Below are positions 17,014 through 26,430 of a stretch of DNA of 64,000 nucleotides, piece by piece. A program made the translations under genes and the position numbers. The notes below the pieces were generated by a model. It searched no databases and had not been told where the DNA came from. It saw only the letters and a program-made list of their open reading frames with translations. How positions within the stretch are numbered: the stretch's first letter is position 1; each line of letters begins with the position of its first letter. Origin of the DNA: Treponema sp. (GTDB lineage Bacteria; Spirochaetota; Spirochaetia; Treponematales; Treponemataceae); NCBI GenBank assembly GCA_017464425.1, contig JAFUDX010000030.1:41999-105998 (forward strand). Direction: 5' to 3'.

Positions 17014-18053
17014 TCCACGCTGCTTTTCATATTTGCTGGCAGGCGAAGGCGATATTCGTAGGGGGGCGTGGTGTTTTGGAGCAGTTCTGGGTTCAGCTTT
17101 GTGATGGAGCCTTCTTCTAAGCGCAATTCATTTTCGAGGCATGAGAGAGATATTTTTTCTTTTGTAGTGATGTAGTCAAAATCAACGAGATGCAGGCTTT
17201 CGTTCGGCTCTGGAAGCGTGACGCGGTATTCTTCGCCGTTTTCAGCTACTTCCGTAATCGCGAGCAGTTTGGGCACATAGTTGATGGTTTCTTCGGGGAT
17301 AAGCTTGTGCTCGGCGAGGTACCAGAATGTCTTGACTTTCGCTTTTTTGACGGCACGGCTCATCGCGCCAAGCCCGCAGTTGTACGCGCCGATTGCAAGC
17401 GGCCAGTCTTTTAGCACGCGGTAATTGTCCTGCAATTTTTTGAGCGCGGCATCGGTGCTTTTCCACGGGTCAAGTCGCTCGTCAAACCATTCGTTTTTTT
17501 TCATAAATGGCGACATCGAGTTTTCCATGAACTGCCACAAGCCACGCGCCCCGCTTCTGGACTTTGCCGTTGCTTTGTATTCGCTTTCAACGACAGGAAG
17601 ATACTCAAGAATGGCAGGCATGTCGCGTTTTTTTAATTCTTCTCGGACATGGAGACGGTACAATTCGCCATCGTCTAAGATTTTGTAGAGATTCTGCTTT
17701 CCGAAATTCGTCATGTAGCGGGCAATGTAATCGTGGATGATGTTCTGGGCATATGATTGATTCGGAATTTCAATCCCACCTGCTTTTTTTATGACTTTTT
17801 TTTGTTTTTCTTCAAGAAAACGCTTTTGTTTTTCGTAATCTTCTTCGTCAAAAAGCTTTAGAATTTGGTTGAGCGGTGAGTCATCGATGTAATATTCGTC
17901 AGCAGGGGGAAGCTCTTCTAATTCGACCTTTTCAAACAGTGAAACGAATTCAGATTCTTCGCTGTCGCTCAGAATGACGGGGGAATTTGTTTCTTGGGCT
18001 GAGAGAATAAACGGAACGGCGGCAAGCAGAGCTATGAATTTACAGTTTTTCAC
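16989..18053 (-). CDS. Lytic transglycosylase (SLT domain)
   Basis: A 354-residue exported murein hydrolase. From the chosen GTG at 18053 the protein begins with a signal peptide (VKNCKFIALLAAVPFILSA); longer in-frame starts up to 18140 put 29 non-signal residues in front and overlap the upstream gene by 100 bases. The SLT catalytic domain shows the Glu in LPVVESEYKATAKSRSGARGLWQFM, then IGAYNCGLGAMSRAV and INYVPKLLAI. The enzyme cleaves the MurNAc-GlcNAc bond with formation of 1,6-anhydro-MurNAc. A C-terminal tail of about 100 residues may be a degenerate LysM. The start lies inside the end of the upstream lipoprotein gene, so the two are coupled. The last residues derive from a dispersed repeat. 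Confidence 0.9.
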   Translation of the reverse strand: MKNCKFIALLAAVPFILSAQETNSPVILSDSEESEFVSLFEKVELEELPPADEYYIDDSPLNQILKLFDEEDYEKQKRFLEEKQKKVIKKAGGIEIPNQSYAQNIIHDYIARYMTNFGKQNLYKILDDGELYRLHVREELKKRDMPAILEYLPVVESEYKATAKSRSGARGLWQFMENSMSPFMKKNEWFDERLDPWKSTDAALKKLQDNYRVLKDWPLAIGAYNCGLGAMSRAVKKAKVKTFWYLAEHKLIPEETINYVPKLLAITEVAENGEEYRVTLPEPNESLHLVDFDYITTKEKISLSCLENELRLEEGSITKLNPELLQNTTPPYEYRLRLPANMKSSVELAMRNEK

Positions 18054-19080
18054 CGAAGTAGATTCCTGCCCATTCCCAGCGGCCATGAATTTCTGGATCC
18101 GCAGGGAAATCGACCTTTCTGAAATAGAGGTACCAGACATTTATGTAGGAAGTCCAGCCCCATGTGCGGAGATAGGCTTCGGTAGGCGTAGAACTTTCGT
18201 CCATTTCGTCAAGATAGCGGATTCTGTTGCCACGCATGTAGTCGTGCATTGAAAAACTTTCGAGCGCGTTTGCGTCTGATTCGCTTGATTTCCAGCTCAT
18301 CGCGAAAAAATTGACCTTTGAGCGGTATTTGTCGAGCGCGCGCCAATTATATGAAGAAATTGCTTTTTTAACTGATGATTCAAGCTCTTCGAGGCTCGCG
18401 AATGTCCAGTCCTTTGTGGATTTTGAAAAGTCGACCGTCTGCCGTGCCCGCGTGTATGCGTTGGGAAGACCAGGTATCTGGATTGTGGACGCATCGTTTT
18501 GTTCCAAAAAGAGGGTGTATGATTTGAGTGCTAAATCCCATTCGCCTACATTTTCGTATTCAAGGGCGAGACGGCTGTACATTTCTGTGATGCTGACATT
18601 CTGCGGAAAATTCGAAATGATTCGGTTGAAGTAATTGATTCGGTTCTGAGATGATTTGCTGATTTGAATGAGGTGTTCGAGGCATGAAAAATGAATCGAC
18701 TCGCCGTTTACAAGCAAATCCGGGAAATTATTGATGATTCGCTCGTAGTAGTATTCTGCAAGCGGTTCTTCGCCTTCTTTGAGATAGTTTGAGGCGACCA
18801 TAAAGAGCCAGTATGAATTGTAAGTGTCGCTTGGATGCAGTTCTACCCATTCAGTTAAGAAGAGCACCATTTCGTCTGTTTTGCCCTGTGCGTAATAAAG
18901 GTTTGCGATTCTGTTGATGACCGAATAGCGGACTTGCTGCGTGATTGCCGGATTTTCGAGCTGTGCGCTGAGTTCGCCCAATGTTTTGCTGAATTTTTTT
19001 TCGCTGGCGGTGTTTTTTGCGCAAGAAAATGTAAAAATCGAGAAAAGAAAAAGTACTGAAACATAAAATCTGTGTCGCAT
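18040..19080 (-). CDS. Lipoprotein with TPR-like helical repeats
   Basis: A 346-residue lipoprotein: signal peptide with lipobox FTFSC (Cys20), then helical pairs that look like tetratricopeptide repeats (VINRIANLYYAQGKTDEMV, ASNYLKEGEEPLAEYYYERII, LALEYENVGEWDLALKSYTLFLE). It probably scaffolds envelope proteins from the inner face of a membrane. The stop overlaps the start of the lytic transglycosylase, which suggests joint function in wall turnover; that link is inference. Confidence 0.75.
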   Translation of the reverse strand: MRHRFYVSVLFLFSIFTFSCAKNTASEKKFSKTLGELSAQLENPAITQQVRYSVINRIANLYYAQGKTDEMVLFLTEWVELHPSDTYNSYWLFMVASNYLKEGEEPLAEYYYERIINNFPDLLVNGESIHFSCLEHLIQISKSSQNRINYFNRIISNFPQNVSITEMYSRLALEYENVGEWDLALKSYTLFLEQNDASTIQIPGLPNAYTRARQTVDFSKSTKDWTFASLEELESSVKKAISSYNWRALDKYRSKVNFFAMSWKSSESDANALESFSMHDYMRGNRIRYLDEMDESSTPTEAYLRTWGWTSYINVWYLYFRKVDFPADPEIHGRWEWAGIYFGEKL

Positions 19081-19234
19081 GTCGTGAACAGACTATCACA
19101 AAGGAGAAGTTTTTGCCATATTTTCGTATTTTCATTTTTAATTTTCAAATCTCCACTTTCTCTAGTATTTTTCTGATTTCTATGGTAAACTGTTTTGATT
19201 TACCATCTTTCCAAAAATCGGGAGTTTTCTCAAA

Positions 19235-19837
19235 ATGAAAAAAATTACTGTTCCTGTTCTGAATATTTTGCTTGCAGCTGGTGTCGTGCTGATTCTTGCG
19301 GGGCTTCTTTTGATTTCTCATTTTTCGGCTGGATTTGGTGCAGAAGTTCCAACGGGATCCATCATCTTGATGATTTTTGGCGCGGTGATTTTTTATCTTG
19401 CGATGACGGTAATTCATTGGGCGGTACTTTTTTTTCTCGGTCTCTTGGTGTTTTGTATCGGATTGTGCATGACTTTTGTGTTTACGAATGTGCTTCCGTT
19501 CGGTCCTGAGCACTTGTGGCCAATCAGCCTGCTTTTGTGTGGCATCTGCCTGCTCCTTACCTGCGTGTTCAAGCATCAAAAAATTCGTGGCGTTTATTTG
19601 ATTCCTTCTCTGCTTATCGTGTTGCTTGGCGGCGTGTTCCTGCTTTTTTCTTTTGGCGTTATTAAAATCTCGCTTTCATCGTTTGTTGCGAAGTGGGGGC
19701 CGCTCGTGCTCATTTTGGCTGGTGCTGCCTTAGTCGGCGTGTTTTTATGGCAGCGTAATTTTAAAGAATTCTTCCCGTACGATACGGATGAACTTTCAGA
19801 CTTGACTGATGAAGAAAACGAATTTTACGGAGAATAA
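19235..19837 (+). CDS. Multi-pass membrane protein, function unknown
   Basis: A 200-residue protein with about six hydrophobic segments (roughly 5-27, 38-60, 62-85, 90-107, 115-137, 148-168) and an acidic cytoplasmic-looking tail (FPYDTDELSDLTDEENEFYGE). The pattern of repeated short membrane hairpins is like LiaF/DUF5668-type proteins, but I cannot name a family. It is followed after 5 bases by a TPR protein and the two probably form an operon. Confidence 0.6.
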   Translation: MKKITVPVLNILLAAGVVLILAGLLLISHFSAGFGAEVPTGSIILMIFGAVIFYLAMTVIHWAVLFFLGLLVFCIGLCMTFVFTNVLPFGPEHLWPISLLLCGICLLLTCVFKHQKIRGVYLIPSLLIVLLGGVFLLFSFGVIKISLSSFVAKWGPLVLILAGAALVGVFLWQRNFKEFFPYDTDELSDLTDEENEFYGE

Positions 19838-19842
19838 AAAAC

Positions 19843-21585
19843 TTGTGCTGGTTATGGCGAAAATTCTTTGCCTTCATTTGTATCTTCTTTATTCTTCTCT
19901 CTTCAATTTCCGCAAAGAAAGCCAAAAAGTCTGACTCCAATCAGGCTTCGTCTGCAGCCGATTCGTCTCAGCCTGTAAAAATTTCTGTTCCTGAGCGAAA
20001 AAATCTCTCCTATTTTGGTGAAATTGACAGCGTAATCCTTTCGTATGTCGAAAATGGCTCTCCAGAAAACCTTCGGCTGGCGATAAGTCTTTTAAAGCGC
20101 AACAAAGAAAACATGACTGAGCAGGAGCAGGTCCTTCATTACATTGCGGTCTCAATCATGCAAATGTGCTGGAAAAAACAGAATTTCACTGAGCCAACGA
20201 CGGGTCAGAATTTTAAAAACAATTACACGGGTTCTATTTCTTCGTCAAAGAATGGAATTTACGACCCCTTTGTCAATCCCACTGATTTTCTGACGTTTGC
20301 GCTTCCTTCGCTCGTTCTTGCCGTTTCTGAAACGCGCACCGATTACTATGAGCAGGCGTTGCAATCGCTCAAATCCGCCTTGATTTTAAATCCGAGCTCT
20401 GCGTTTGCGAATTATCTTTTGGGAATTTTGTACACCCGCACAGGTTATTTTAAAGAAGCGAATGAAAGTTTTGGCTATGCGTATGATTTGGCTGGCTCCT
20501 GCTACGAAACATCGTATGCGTTTGCGGACAGTTTTATGGCTATTTCTGACCCGGCTTCTGCATTCGCTATGTCCGAAAAACTGCTTCAATCGTATCCGCA
20601 GGATAAAAATCTTCTTAAGTTGTGTGCTGAATCTGCCTTTGCTTCCGAAGATTATACCACTGCCGAACTGTATGTGAGCCGCGTTTTGCAGATAGAGCCT
20701 GAAAATTCCTATTATCTGCTGTTTCGGGCGCGAATTCTCGTAAAAAAGGGCGAGTATATTCGGGCCGCGTCCTTGCTCGATGCCTATGCAAAAAAAGATT
20801 CCAGCTCGCGCGATTATTTGGTGCTCCGCTTTGCCGTTCAAAAAAACTGGAACAAAAATATTTCTGCCGCCACTGCTACCATCGAAAACGCCCTTGTGTT
20901 ATACCCTGAGGATTCTGAAATCATTTTGAGCGCGGCTTCCCTTGCGTCAGAGACTGGCTCTAAAATCGCGGGAAAAAGCGGGGAAGAGCTTGCCGATCAA
21001 ATCCTTGCGAACGACAGCGGCAATTTTGAGGCCTTGCAGATAAAAATTTCATCGATGGTTGCCGCCCGAAAATGGAACGAAGCGTATAAGGCAAGTTCCG
21101 AACTGATTAAAAAAGAAAATATTCCGCGCTCCGTGCTTTTTACGCACATAAAAATTTGCCTGTCGGATAACAAAAAGGACGAGGCATGGCGGTATGCTTC
21201 TAATTTGTACAACGAGAACAGCACGGATGAAGAAGTCGTGCAGTCGTATATCGATGTGCTGGTCTCCACAAAACGGAATGCAGAGGCCTTGCATCTGATA
21301 AATCAGTTGATTCCGACTTCTGCCGCCCGAATGAAAAGTTTCCTCTATTATGAACGGAGTTTTCTTGCATCGGGAGAAAATGCCGTGCTTGCCGATTTGC
21401 GCTCAAGTCTTACGGCAAATCCCCGAAACAAAGATTCACTGTTCCGTCTGTATCAGATTTATTTTGAAAAAAAAGAATACCGCAAAGCCCAGTACTATTT
21501 AAAGCAGGTCGTAGCTCTTTCTCCGAATGATGAATCGCTCAGAGTCCTGAACCAGAATCTTGAGAATCTTTTAAAACGAAATTAG
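19843..21585 (+). CDS. Exported TPR-repeat protein
   Basis: A 580-residue protein with an N-terminal signal sequence (KFFAFICIFFILLSSISA, cut near AKK) and repeated tetratricopeptide helices across about 150-575 (for example YEQALQSLKSALILNPSSAFANYLLGILY, FLLFRARILVKKGEYIRAASLLDAY and RKAQYYLKQVVALSPNDESLRVL). The start is TTG at 19843, 5 bases after the upstream stop, with GGAG 10 bases before; no ATG or GTG gives a signal peptide in this frame. It is likely a periplasmic or surface scaffold. It precedes the yajC-secD-secF cluster but is separated from it by its own promoter. Confidence 0.75.
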   Translation: MCWLWRKFFAFICIFFILLSSISAKKAKKSDSNQASSAADSSQPVKISVPERKNLSYFGEIDSVILSYVENGSPENLRLAISLLKRNKENMTEQEQVLHYIAVSIMQMCWKKQNFTEPTTGQNFKNNYTGSISSSKNGIYDPFVNPTDFLTFALPSLVLAVSETRTDYYEQALQSLKSALILNPSSAFANYLLGILYTRTGYFKEANESFGYAYDLAGSCYETSYAFADSFMAISDPASAFAMSEKLLQSYPQDKNLLKLCAESAFASEDYTTAELYVSRVLQIEPENSYYLLFRARILVKKGEYIRAASLLDAYAKKDSSSRDYLVLRFAVQKNWNKNISAATATIENALVLYPEDSEIILSAASLASETGSKIAGKSGEELADQILANDSGNFEALQIKISSMVAARKWNEAYKASSELIKKENIPRSVLFTHIKICLSDNKKDEAWRYASNLYNENSTDEEVVQSYIDVLVSTKRNAEALHLINQLIPTSAARMKSFLYYERSFLASGENAVLADLRSSLTANPRNKDSLFRLYQIYFEKKEYRKAQYYLKQVVALSPNDESLRVLNQNLENLLKRN

Positions 21586-21616
21586 AATCTGCTGATTTCA
21601 AACTTTATTAAATCAG

Positions 21617-21645
21617 TTGATTTGACTTGCCGTTTGTGATATAAT
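21617..21645 (+). promoter_or_regulatory. Sigma-70-type promoter of yajC-secD-secF
   Basis: TTGATT (21617-21622), 17-bp spacer, TATAAT (21640-21645). The leader to the yajC ATG at 21681 is about 29 nt and contains AGGAAGGAAG as ribosome binding site. Confidence 0.75.
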
Positions 21646-21680
21646 GTCTTCACCATTTTAAATTAGGAAGGAAGACAAAA

Positions 21681-22070
21681 ATGTTTTTTGTACCATTACT
21701 TCAGGCGGCGGGCGGGGCCACAAGCAGTCAGACTCTTATGTCTGTAGTACCGTTCGTTCTCATCATCGCTATTTTCTATTTCTTCATTATTCGTCCTCAG
21801 AATAAAAAACAGAAAGAAACTCAGAAAATGATTGACGCACTCAAAAAGGGTGACAAAGTCGTTACGATCGGCGGAATTCACGGAATCGTTTCTCAAACAA
21901 AAGAAAAAACGGTCATCGTAAAGGTTGACGAGGGCACAAAAATCGAATTCAACCGTTCTGCAATCGCAGGCGTTGTAGCGGACGCTCCTGCAAAGTCAGA
22001 AAAATCTGAAAAAACAGAATCAATCGAAAAAAAAGCTGCTGAATCTTCTGATTCAGAAAAAGCCGAATAA
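21681..22070 (+). CDS. yajC: Preprotein translocase subunit YajC
   Basis: YajC is a small accessory subunit of the SecDF complex in the inner membrane. The 129-residue product has one transmembrane helix (about 20-42, VVPFVLIIAIFYFFIIRPQ) followed by the family's RPQNKKQKETQKMIDALKKGDKVVTIGGIHGIV. The tail from about 95 is rich in Glu, Lys and Ser and longer than in E. coli. AGGAAGGAAG precedes the ATG. The operon order yajC-secD-secF is standard. Confidence 0.96.
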   Translation: MFFVPLLQAAGGATSSQTLMSVVPFVLIIAIFYFFIIRPQNKKQKETQKMIDALKKGDKVVTIGGIHGIVSQTKEKTVIVKVDEGTKIEFNRSAIAGVVADAPAKSEKSEKTESIEKKAAESSDSEKAE

Positions 22071-22094
22071 ATAAAAACACCGGAGTAAAAAAAA

Positions 22095-23882
22095 ATGAAC
22101 AAACGAAGTCGTTTTATCATTATTCTGGTAGTTCTTGCTGTGTGTTTCGCGTTCCTCTGGCCGTCAATCAGCTGGTATGCGCGCACTCCAAAGGATCAGC
22201 AGAGCTTGGCTCTCGGTTCTCTCGAAAAAATCAAGGACTACACAATCGTAAAAGCAAAAGAAGAAGTTGACAATCTGGTTTCAATCGCAAAGGCAAATCC
22301 AGACGCTGTTCTTGATTCTTCTTACGATTATCTTGTAAAAGCCGCAAAAAAGAATTACAAAGACACGGCAAAGGCGTACAAGGCTGCTGGCATGGAAGTT
22401 CCTGAAACTCCAGCTGTCATGAGCGTCAGTGCGATTCTTAATTCGTTCACAGGCTCAAATGCCCGCGCTGATTTGTCTGCTGTTATCGAAGGCAAATACC
22501 GTGATGAAATCTTGGCGGCTAAAAAACGCTACAATTCATCAGTTAAGCTCGGCTTGGATTTGAGCGGTGGTATGAATATCATCGTTCGTGCGAATCTTGA
22601 CGAAGCTCTTGCCGCTAAAAAGGCAGAGGGGAACGAGATTTCGGACGAGACTCAGTGGAAAAAGGACGCAATGGCTCAGACCATCGAAACTTTAACAAGT
22701 TCAATCGATAAATTCGGTCTTACTTCACCAGTTATTCGTCAGCAGGGCGAAGACCGCATCTACATCGAAATTCCTGGTGCGGCTGACCGCGAAAGCGTCA
22801 ACACTATCATCATGGGTAAGGGAATCCTCAATTTCCGCCTTGTTGATGAAGATGCCACAAATGCATTCAATGCATACTACAATCAGAATCCTGCTACAAC
22901 ATTTAATTCAGACGGAAAGTTAATCGATTCTTCTATTATTCCTGCTGATACTGAAGTCATGGGCTACTACATCAAGGACGATTACGGTCTTGACGAGCGC
23001 ACAGGCTTTATCGTTGTCAAAAAGGAAATCGCGCTTGACGGCGAGCATGTCAAATCAGCAATCGTTTCTGCTGACCAAACAACAAACCAACCAGAAGTCA
23101 ACTTTGTGCTTGACAGCGAAGGGGCGGTCATCTTTGGCGAATTCACTGCCGCAAATGTCGGAAAACGCCTTGCAATCGTAAGCGACAACAAAGTAAAGTC
23201 AGCCGCAACAATCCGTCAGGCAATCAACGGCGGTCAGGTTTCGCTTTCGGGCGGGTTCAGTGTCGAAGAGGCTCAGAACATTCAGAAAGTTTTGCAGACC
23301 GCTTCGCTCAATGTGCCGCTTGAAGTTGAAAGCCAGCAGGTCGTTGGTGCTTCTCTTGGCGAGCAGGCAATCAAACAGGGCTTGAACGCGCTCCTTTGGG
23401 GCTTGGCGGCAGTCCTTATCTTTATGATTTTGTACTACACTGGTGCGGGCTTCAATGCGGTTGTCGCGCAAATCTTGAATATGTACATCATGTTCTCTGT
23501 TTTGAGCGCGTTCAACCTCACGCTCACGCTTTCTTCTGTCGCAGGTATGATTCTTACGGTCGGTATGTCAGTCGACGCAAACGTCATCATCTTCGAGCGT
23601 ATCAAAGAAGAGCTTAAGAACGGAAAAAGCCGAGCCGCCGCAATCGCCGCTGGTTTCGACAACGCGTTCTGGGCAATCATGGACTCTAACATCACCACAT
23701 TTATCGCGGCCGCTTTCCTTTCAAAACTCGGAACTGGCTCAATTCAAGGTTTCGCGGTTTCGCTTGCAATCGGTGTTTGTTCATCAGTATTTACAGCTCT
23801 CGTAGTTTCTCGTCTCATGTTCGACTTCAACACTGAGGTTATGAACCGAAAGACAATGAGCATCGGCTGGGGAGTAAAATAA
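22095..23882 (+). CDS. secD: Protein translocase subunit SecD
   Basis: SecD, with SecF, uses the proton gradient to complete Sec-dependent export. The 595-residue protein has an N-terminal membrane helix (about 8-25), a periplasmic part with LGLDLSGGMNIIVRA (about 151-165) and the P1 head, and a C-terminal RND block of membrane helices (LLWGLAAVLIFMILYY, LTLSSVAGMILTVGMSVDANVIIFERIKEEL with the conserved Asp). An extra segment of about 100 residues (about 40-140, helical, KEEVDNLVSIAKANPDAV) sits between the first helix and the LDLSGG block, as in spirochaetal SecD. The stop overlaps the secF start (TAATG). Confidence 0.97.
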   Translation: MNKRSRFIIILVVLAVCFAFLWPSISWYARTPKDQQSLALGSLEKIKDYTIVKAKEEVDNLVSIAKANPDAVLDSSYDYLVKAAKKNYKDTAKAYKAAGMEVPETPAVMSVSAILNSFTGSNARADLSAVIEGKYRDEILAAKKRYNSSVKLGLDLSGGMNIIVRANLDEALAAKKAEGNEISDETQWKKDAMAQTIETLTSSIDKFGLTSPVIRQQGEDRIYIEIPGAADRESVNTIIMGKGILNFRLVDEDATNAFNAYYNQNPATTFNSDGKLIDSSIIPADTEVMGYYIKDDYGLDERTGFIVVKKEIALDGEHVKSAIVSADQTTNQPEVNFVLDSEGAVIFGEFTAANVGKRLAIVSDNKVKSAATIRQAINGGQVSLSGGFSVEEAQNIQKVLQTASLNVPLEVESQQVVGASLGEQAIKQGLNALLWGLAAVLIFMILYYTGAGFNAVVAQILNMYIMFSVLSAFNLTLTLSSVAGMILTVGMSVDANVIIFERIKEELKNGKSRAAAIAAGFDNAFWAIMDSNITTFIAAAFLSKLGTGSIQGFAVSLAIGVCSSVFTALVVSRLMFDFNTEVMNRKTMSIGWGVK

Positions 23883-25120
23883 TGAAAAAGGTAATCCAAT
23901 TTAGCAAATTTTTCCCTTGTGCTGTCATTTTGAGCGCAGTAATCATCATCGCGGGTATCGCTTCAACGGCAACTCGCGGAATCAACTTCGGTCTTGACTT
24001 CAAGCCGGGTATGATTGAAGAAATTAAAATCGCAGACACTGTTCTTGAAGTTACCTACAACGGTACGGCAACGGTTTCTCTCGATGTTTCAGAGAACGGT
24101 GTTGATGTAGTCGTGAGCGGTATCGGCGAAGAAAACCGCACCGAGTCAATCCCGTATTCGTCTGTCGAAACGGTTTCTGAACTTGCCGCAAAAATCAACA
24201 CGGTAAACGGTGTTTCGGCTCACATCAAAAAAGAAGTTGTCCTGCCTCGTAACGGCTTGTTCGTTACTTCTGGCGCCTCAAAAAACTTGGGCGAAAATCC
24301 GCTCCGCTTGTTTGTTGCGGACGAAAATTCTACGGTTACGGCTGATGAAGTTCGTGATTCTCTTAAAGATTTCGCCAATGTTGATGTCAAAGAAATCGGC
24401 TCTGAAAGCGAAAAGGGCTTCCAAATCCGCATGGGCGTTACGGGCGAAGAAAGCAAGAATGTGCAGGCAGAAGCAAACAAGGCTCTCACTGACAAATTCG
24501 GCGTTGAAAAAATCGTCATCACAAAATCTGACTTTATCGGCGCACAGTTCTCACAGACCTTGATTCGCGACTCAATCATCCTCGTTCTTGCAACGCTCGT
24601 CTTGATTTTCATTTACTCTGCAATCCGATTCCATTGGGATTTCGCGCTTGCGGCTGTTATCGCTATCATTCACGACTCGCTTATTATGGTCTCGTTCATC
24701 TCGTTCATTCAGATGGAATTCAGCACCACCACGCTCGCGGCAATCCTTACGATTATCGGTTACTCAATCAACGCGACGGTCGTTATTTTGGACCGCGTAC
24801 GAAGCGACATCAAAGTCGTTGAGGCAAAGACATTCAAAGAGATTTTGAACTCAGCTCTCACTTCAACATTGAGCCGTTCAATCATCACCACACTCACAAC
24901 TTTGTTCGCAGTGTTGGCATTGTTCTTCTTCACAACGGGAACAATCCACGACTTCTCTCTTGCACTCACTGTCGGTTTGATTTCAGGTTGTTATTCTTCT
25001 ATCTTTATTGCGGGCGCGTTCATTCTCGCAGTCCGAAAGAATCAGAAGTTCCAGACTGTTTCAAATCCAAATGTCATTCAGTTCCGTGCAGAAGAAGACG
25101 AAGTGGATGATGTTGACTAA
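23882..25120 (+). CDS. secF: Protein translocase subunit SecF
   Basis: Partner of SecD in the inner membrane. The 412-residue product begins with a membrane helix and the motif GINFGLDFKPG, has a periplasmic domain (about 60-210) and the RND block (IFIYSAIRFHWDFALAAVIAIIHDSLIM, TLAAILTIIGYSINATVVILDRVRSD). Its ATG shares the A of the secD stop. It is longer than E. coli SecF (323) because of an enlarged first periplasmic domain. A word-repeat block follows the stop. Confidence 0.97.
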   Translation: MKKVIQFSKFFPCAVILSAVIIIAGIASTATRGINFGLDFKPGMIEEIKIADTVLEVTYNGTATVSLDVSENGVDVVVSGIGEENRTESIPYSSVETVSELAAKINTVNGVSAHIKKEVVLPRNGLFVTSGASKNLGENPLRLFVADENSTVTADEVRDSLKDFANVDVKEIGSESEKGFQIRMGVTGEESKNVQAEANKALTDKFGVEKIVITKSDFIGAQFSQTLIRDSIILVLATLVLIFIYSAIRFHWDFALAAVIAIIHDSLIMVSFISFIQMEFSTTTLAAILTIIGYSINATVVILDRVRSDIKVVEAKTFKEILNSALTSTLSRSIITTLTTLFAVLALFFFTTGTIHDFSLALTVGLISGCYSSIFIAGAFILAVRKNQKFQTVSNPNVIQFRAEEDEVDDVD

Positions 25121-25354
25121 TCTGAAGTTAGCAGTTAGCAATTAGCAATGTGCAATTAAGGCTTTCTCGTAAGGGAGAACTTTGTTTTAACCACAGATTA
25201 CACAGATGTCACAGATTATATTTAAAAATCTGTGAAAATCTGTGCCTATCTGTGGATTTTTTTATATCTGTGTAATCGGTGTCATCTGTGGTTTATTTTT
25301 TTTTGTAGTACGGAACTATCTCTGTGAACTCTGTGTGCTCTGTGAGGAATTTTT
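25121..25354. repeat. Composite intergenic repeat block (TTAGCA, ATCTGTG and CTCTGTG words)
   Basis: Between secF and ispH (convergent) are three word families in a row: AGTTAGCAGTTAGCAATTAG at about 25127-25155, the ATCTGTG family at 25189-25300 with facing copies (AACCACAGATTACACAGATG against CATCTGTGGTTT), and the CTCTGTG family at 25321-25350. No coding sequence fits. The facing copies could form a long hairpin that separates the two converging genes. Confidence 0.75.
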
Positions 25355-26261
25355 AATCCGTGTTAGTCTGTGTTAATCGGCTGACGACTTCTTCAATTGT
25401 GCTGTCGGGAGTGCTGGCACCGGCGGTAATACCTACCTTTTCTAGAGTAAAAAAATCTTCGGGGATTTCTTCTGGCTTTTCGATTAAGACGGCTTTTTTA
25501 CAGAGTTTTTCTGCGGTCGTAAAGAGCCTGTTTGTGTTTGCGCTTGTTCTGCCACCGATAACAATTACTCCGTCAACATGCGCACAAAGTTCAACAAGAC
25601 TGTCTTGCCGTTCATGAGTGGCCGGGCAGATTGAACTGATTATCTGTGCTTGTGGAAAAAGTGATTTTAACTCGGTTTGCAAGAGTGCAAATGTTTTGAT
25701 GCTGAATGTCGTTTGCGAAAGGAGAACGATTTTTGATTCTTCGGACAAAACGCCTTCTTTTTGCAAGCGGGCAATTTCAGTTTTTAATTCTTCGACATCC
25801 TTTATGAGAATAAAATGAAGGGGAATGCTTGTTTTTTTTGCAGCTTCTTTTGCATATCCTTCGATTCCAACGACTTCGCCATGATTTTTATCACCCGCAA
25901 AAAAGATTATGTAGCCTTGTTCGGCGTATTCTGCAGCGGTTTTCTGACTTTTTGTGACGAGCGGACAAGTGGCATTGACAAGATGCACGCCCTTTTCGCG
26001 GATTTTTTTGTCTGTTTCTGGCGGAACACCGTGTGCGCGTATGAGAACCGTGTCAGTTTCTTTGAGGTTTGGAATTTCATTTTCCGTAAGAATTTTAAGA
26101 TTGCGCTTGGCAAGGTTTTCAAGAGCAACGGGATTGTGAATCAACGGTCCGAGCGTGTAAACCTGCCCGTTTTTGTTTTGATTCAGTTCCTTTTCAGCGG
26201 CAAGCACTGCTCTTCGGACTCCTGCACAAAATCCCAAAATGTTTGCTCGTATGACTTCCAT
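25353..26261 (-). CDS. ispH: 4-hydroxy-3-methylbut-2-enyl diphosphate reductase
   Basis: IspH carries out the last step of the MEP isoprenoid pathway, reducing HMBPP to IPP and DMAPP with a [4Fe-4S] cluster. The 302-residue product starts at the ATG at 26261 (MEVIRANILGFCAGVRRAV); longer in-frame starts add a hydrophobic, AT-rich stretch unlike the family. The three cluster cysteines are visible: Cys12, the one in NATCPLV and the one in SSICPATHERQ; the substrate-binding histidines RAHGVPP and DKNHGEVVG are present. Confidence 0.96.
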   Translation of the reverse strand: MEVIRANILGFCAGVRRAVLAAEKELNQNKNGQVYTLGPLIHNPVALENLAKRNLKILTENEIPNLKETDTVLIRAHGVPPETDKKIREKGVHLVNATCPLVTKSQKTAAEYAEQGYIIFFAGDKNHGEVVGIEGYAKEAAKKTSIPLHFILIKDVEELKTEIARLQKEGVLSEESKIVLLSQTTFSIKTFALLQTELKSLFPQAQIISSICPATHERQDSLVELCAHVDGVIVIGGRTSANTNRLFTTAEKLCKKAVLIEKPEEIPEDFFTLEKVGITAGASTPDSTIEEVVSRLTQTNTD

Positions 26262-26381
26262 AGCATAAATTATAGCAAAAATAAAAATATTTGTGTAATT
26301 GTTATAGTCGATTAACAAAAAATTCAGTATATTTATAAAGAAAAACTTCCCTCTGACATACATACTGCACAAATTGTAATT

Positions 26382-26414
26382 TTAATCTGTGTAAATCTGT
26401 GTTAATCTGTGGAT
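26382..26414. repeat. ATCTGTG word repeat before the COG0523 gene
   Basis: AATCTGTGTAAATCTGTG followed by TTAATCTGTGGATAAAAT; three direct copies of the word in one orientation, 20-50 bases upstream of the next start codon. No facing copies, so it may act as leader sequence. Confidence 0.6.
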
Positions 26415-26430
26415 AAAATAGGAGTTAAAA

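Noticed and set aside
26262..26372. N-terminal extension of ispH
   Set aside because: The extension is AT-rich, hydrophobic and unlike any IspH; the family start is MEVIRANILGFCAG.
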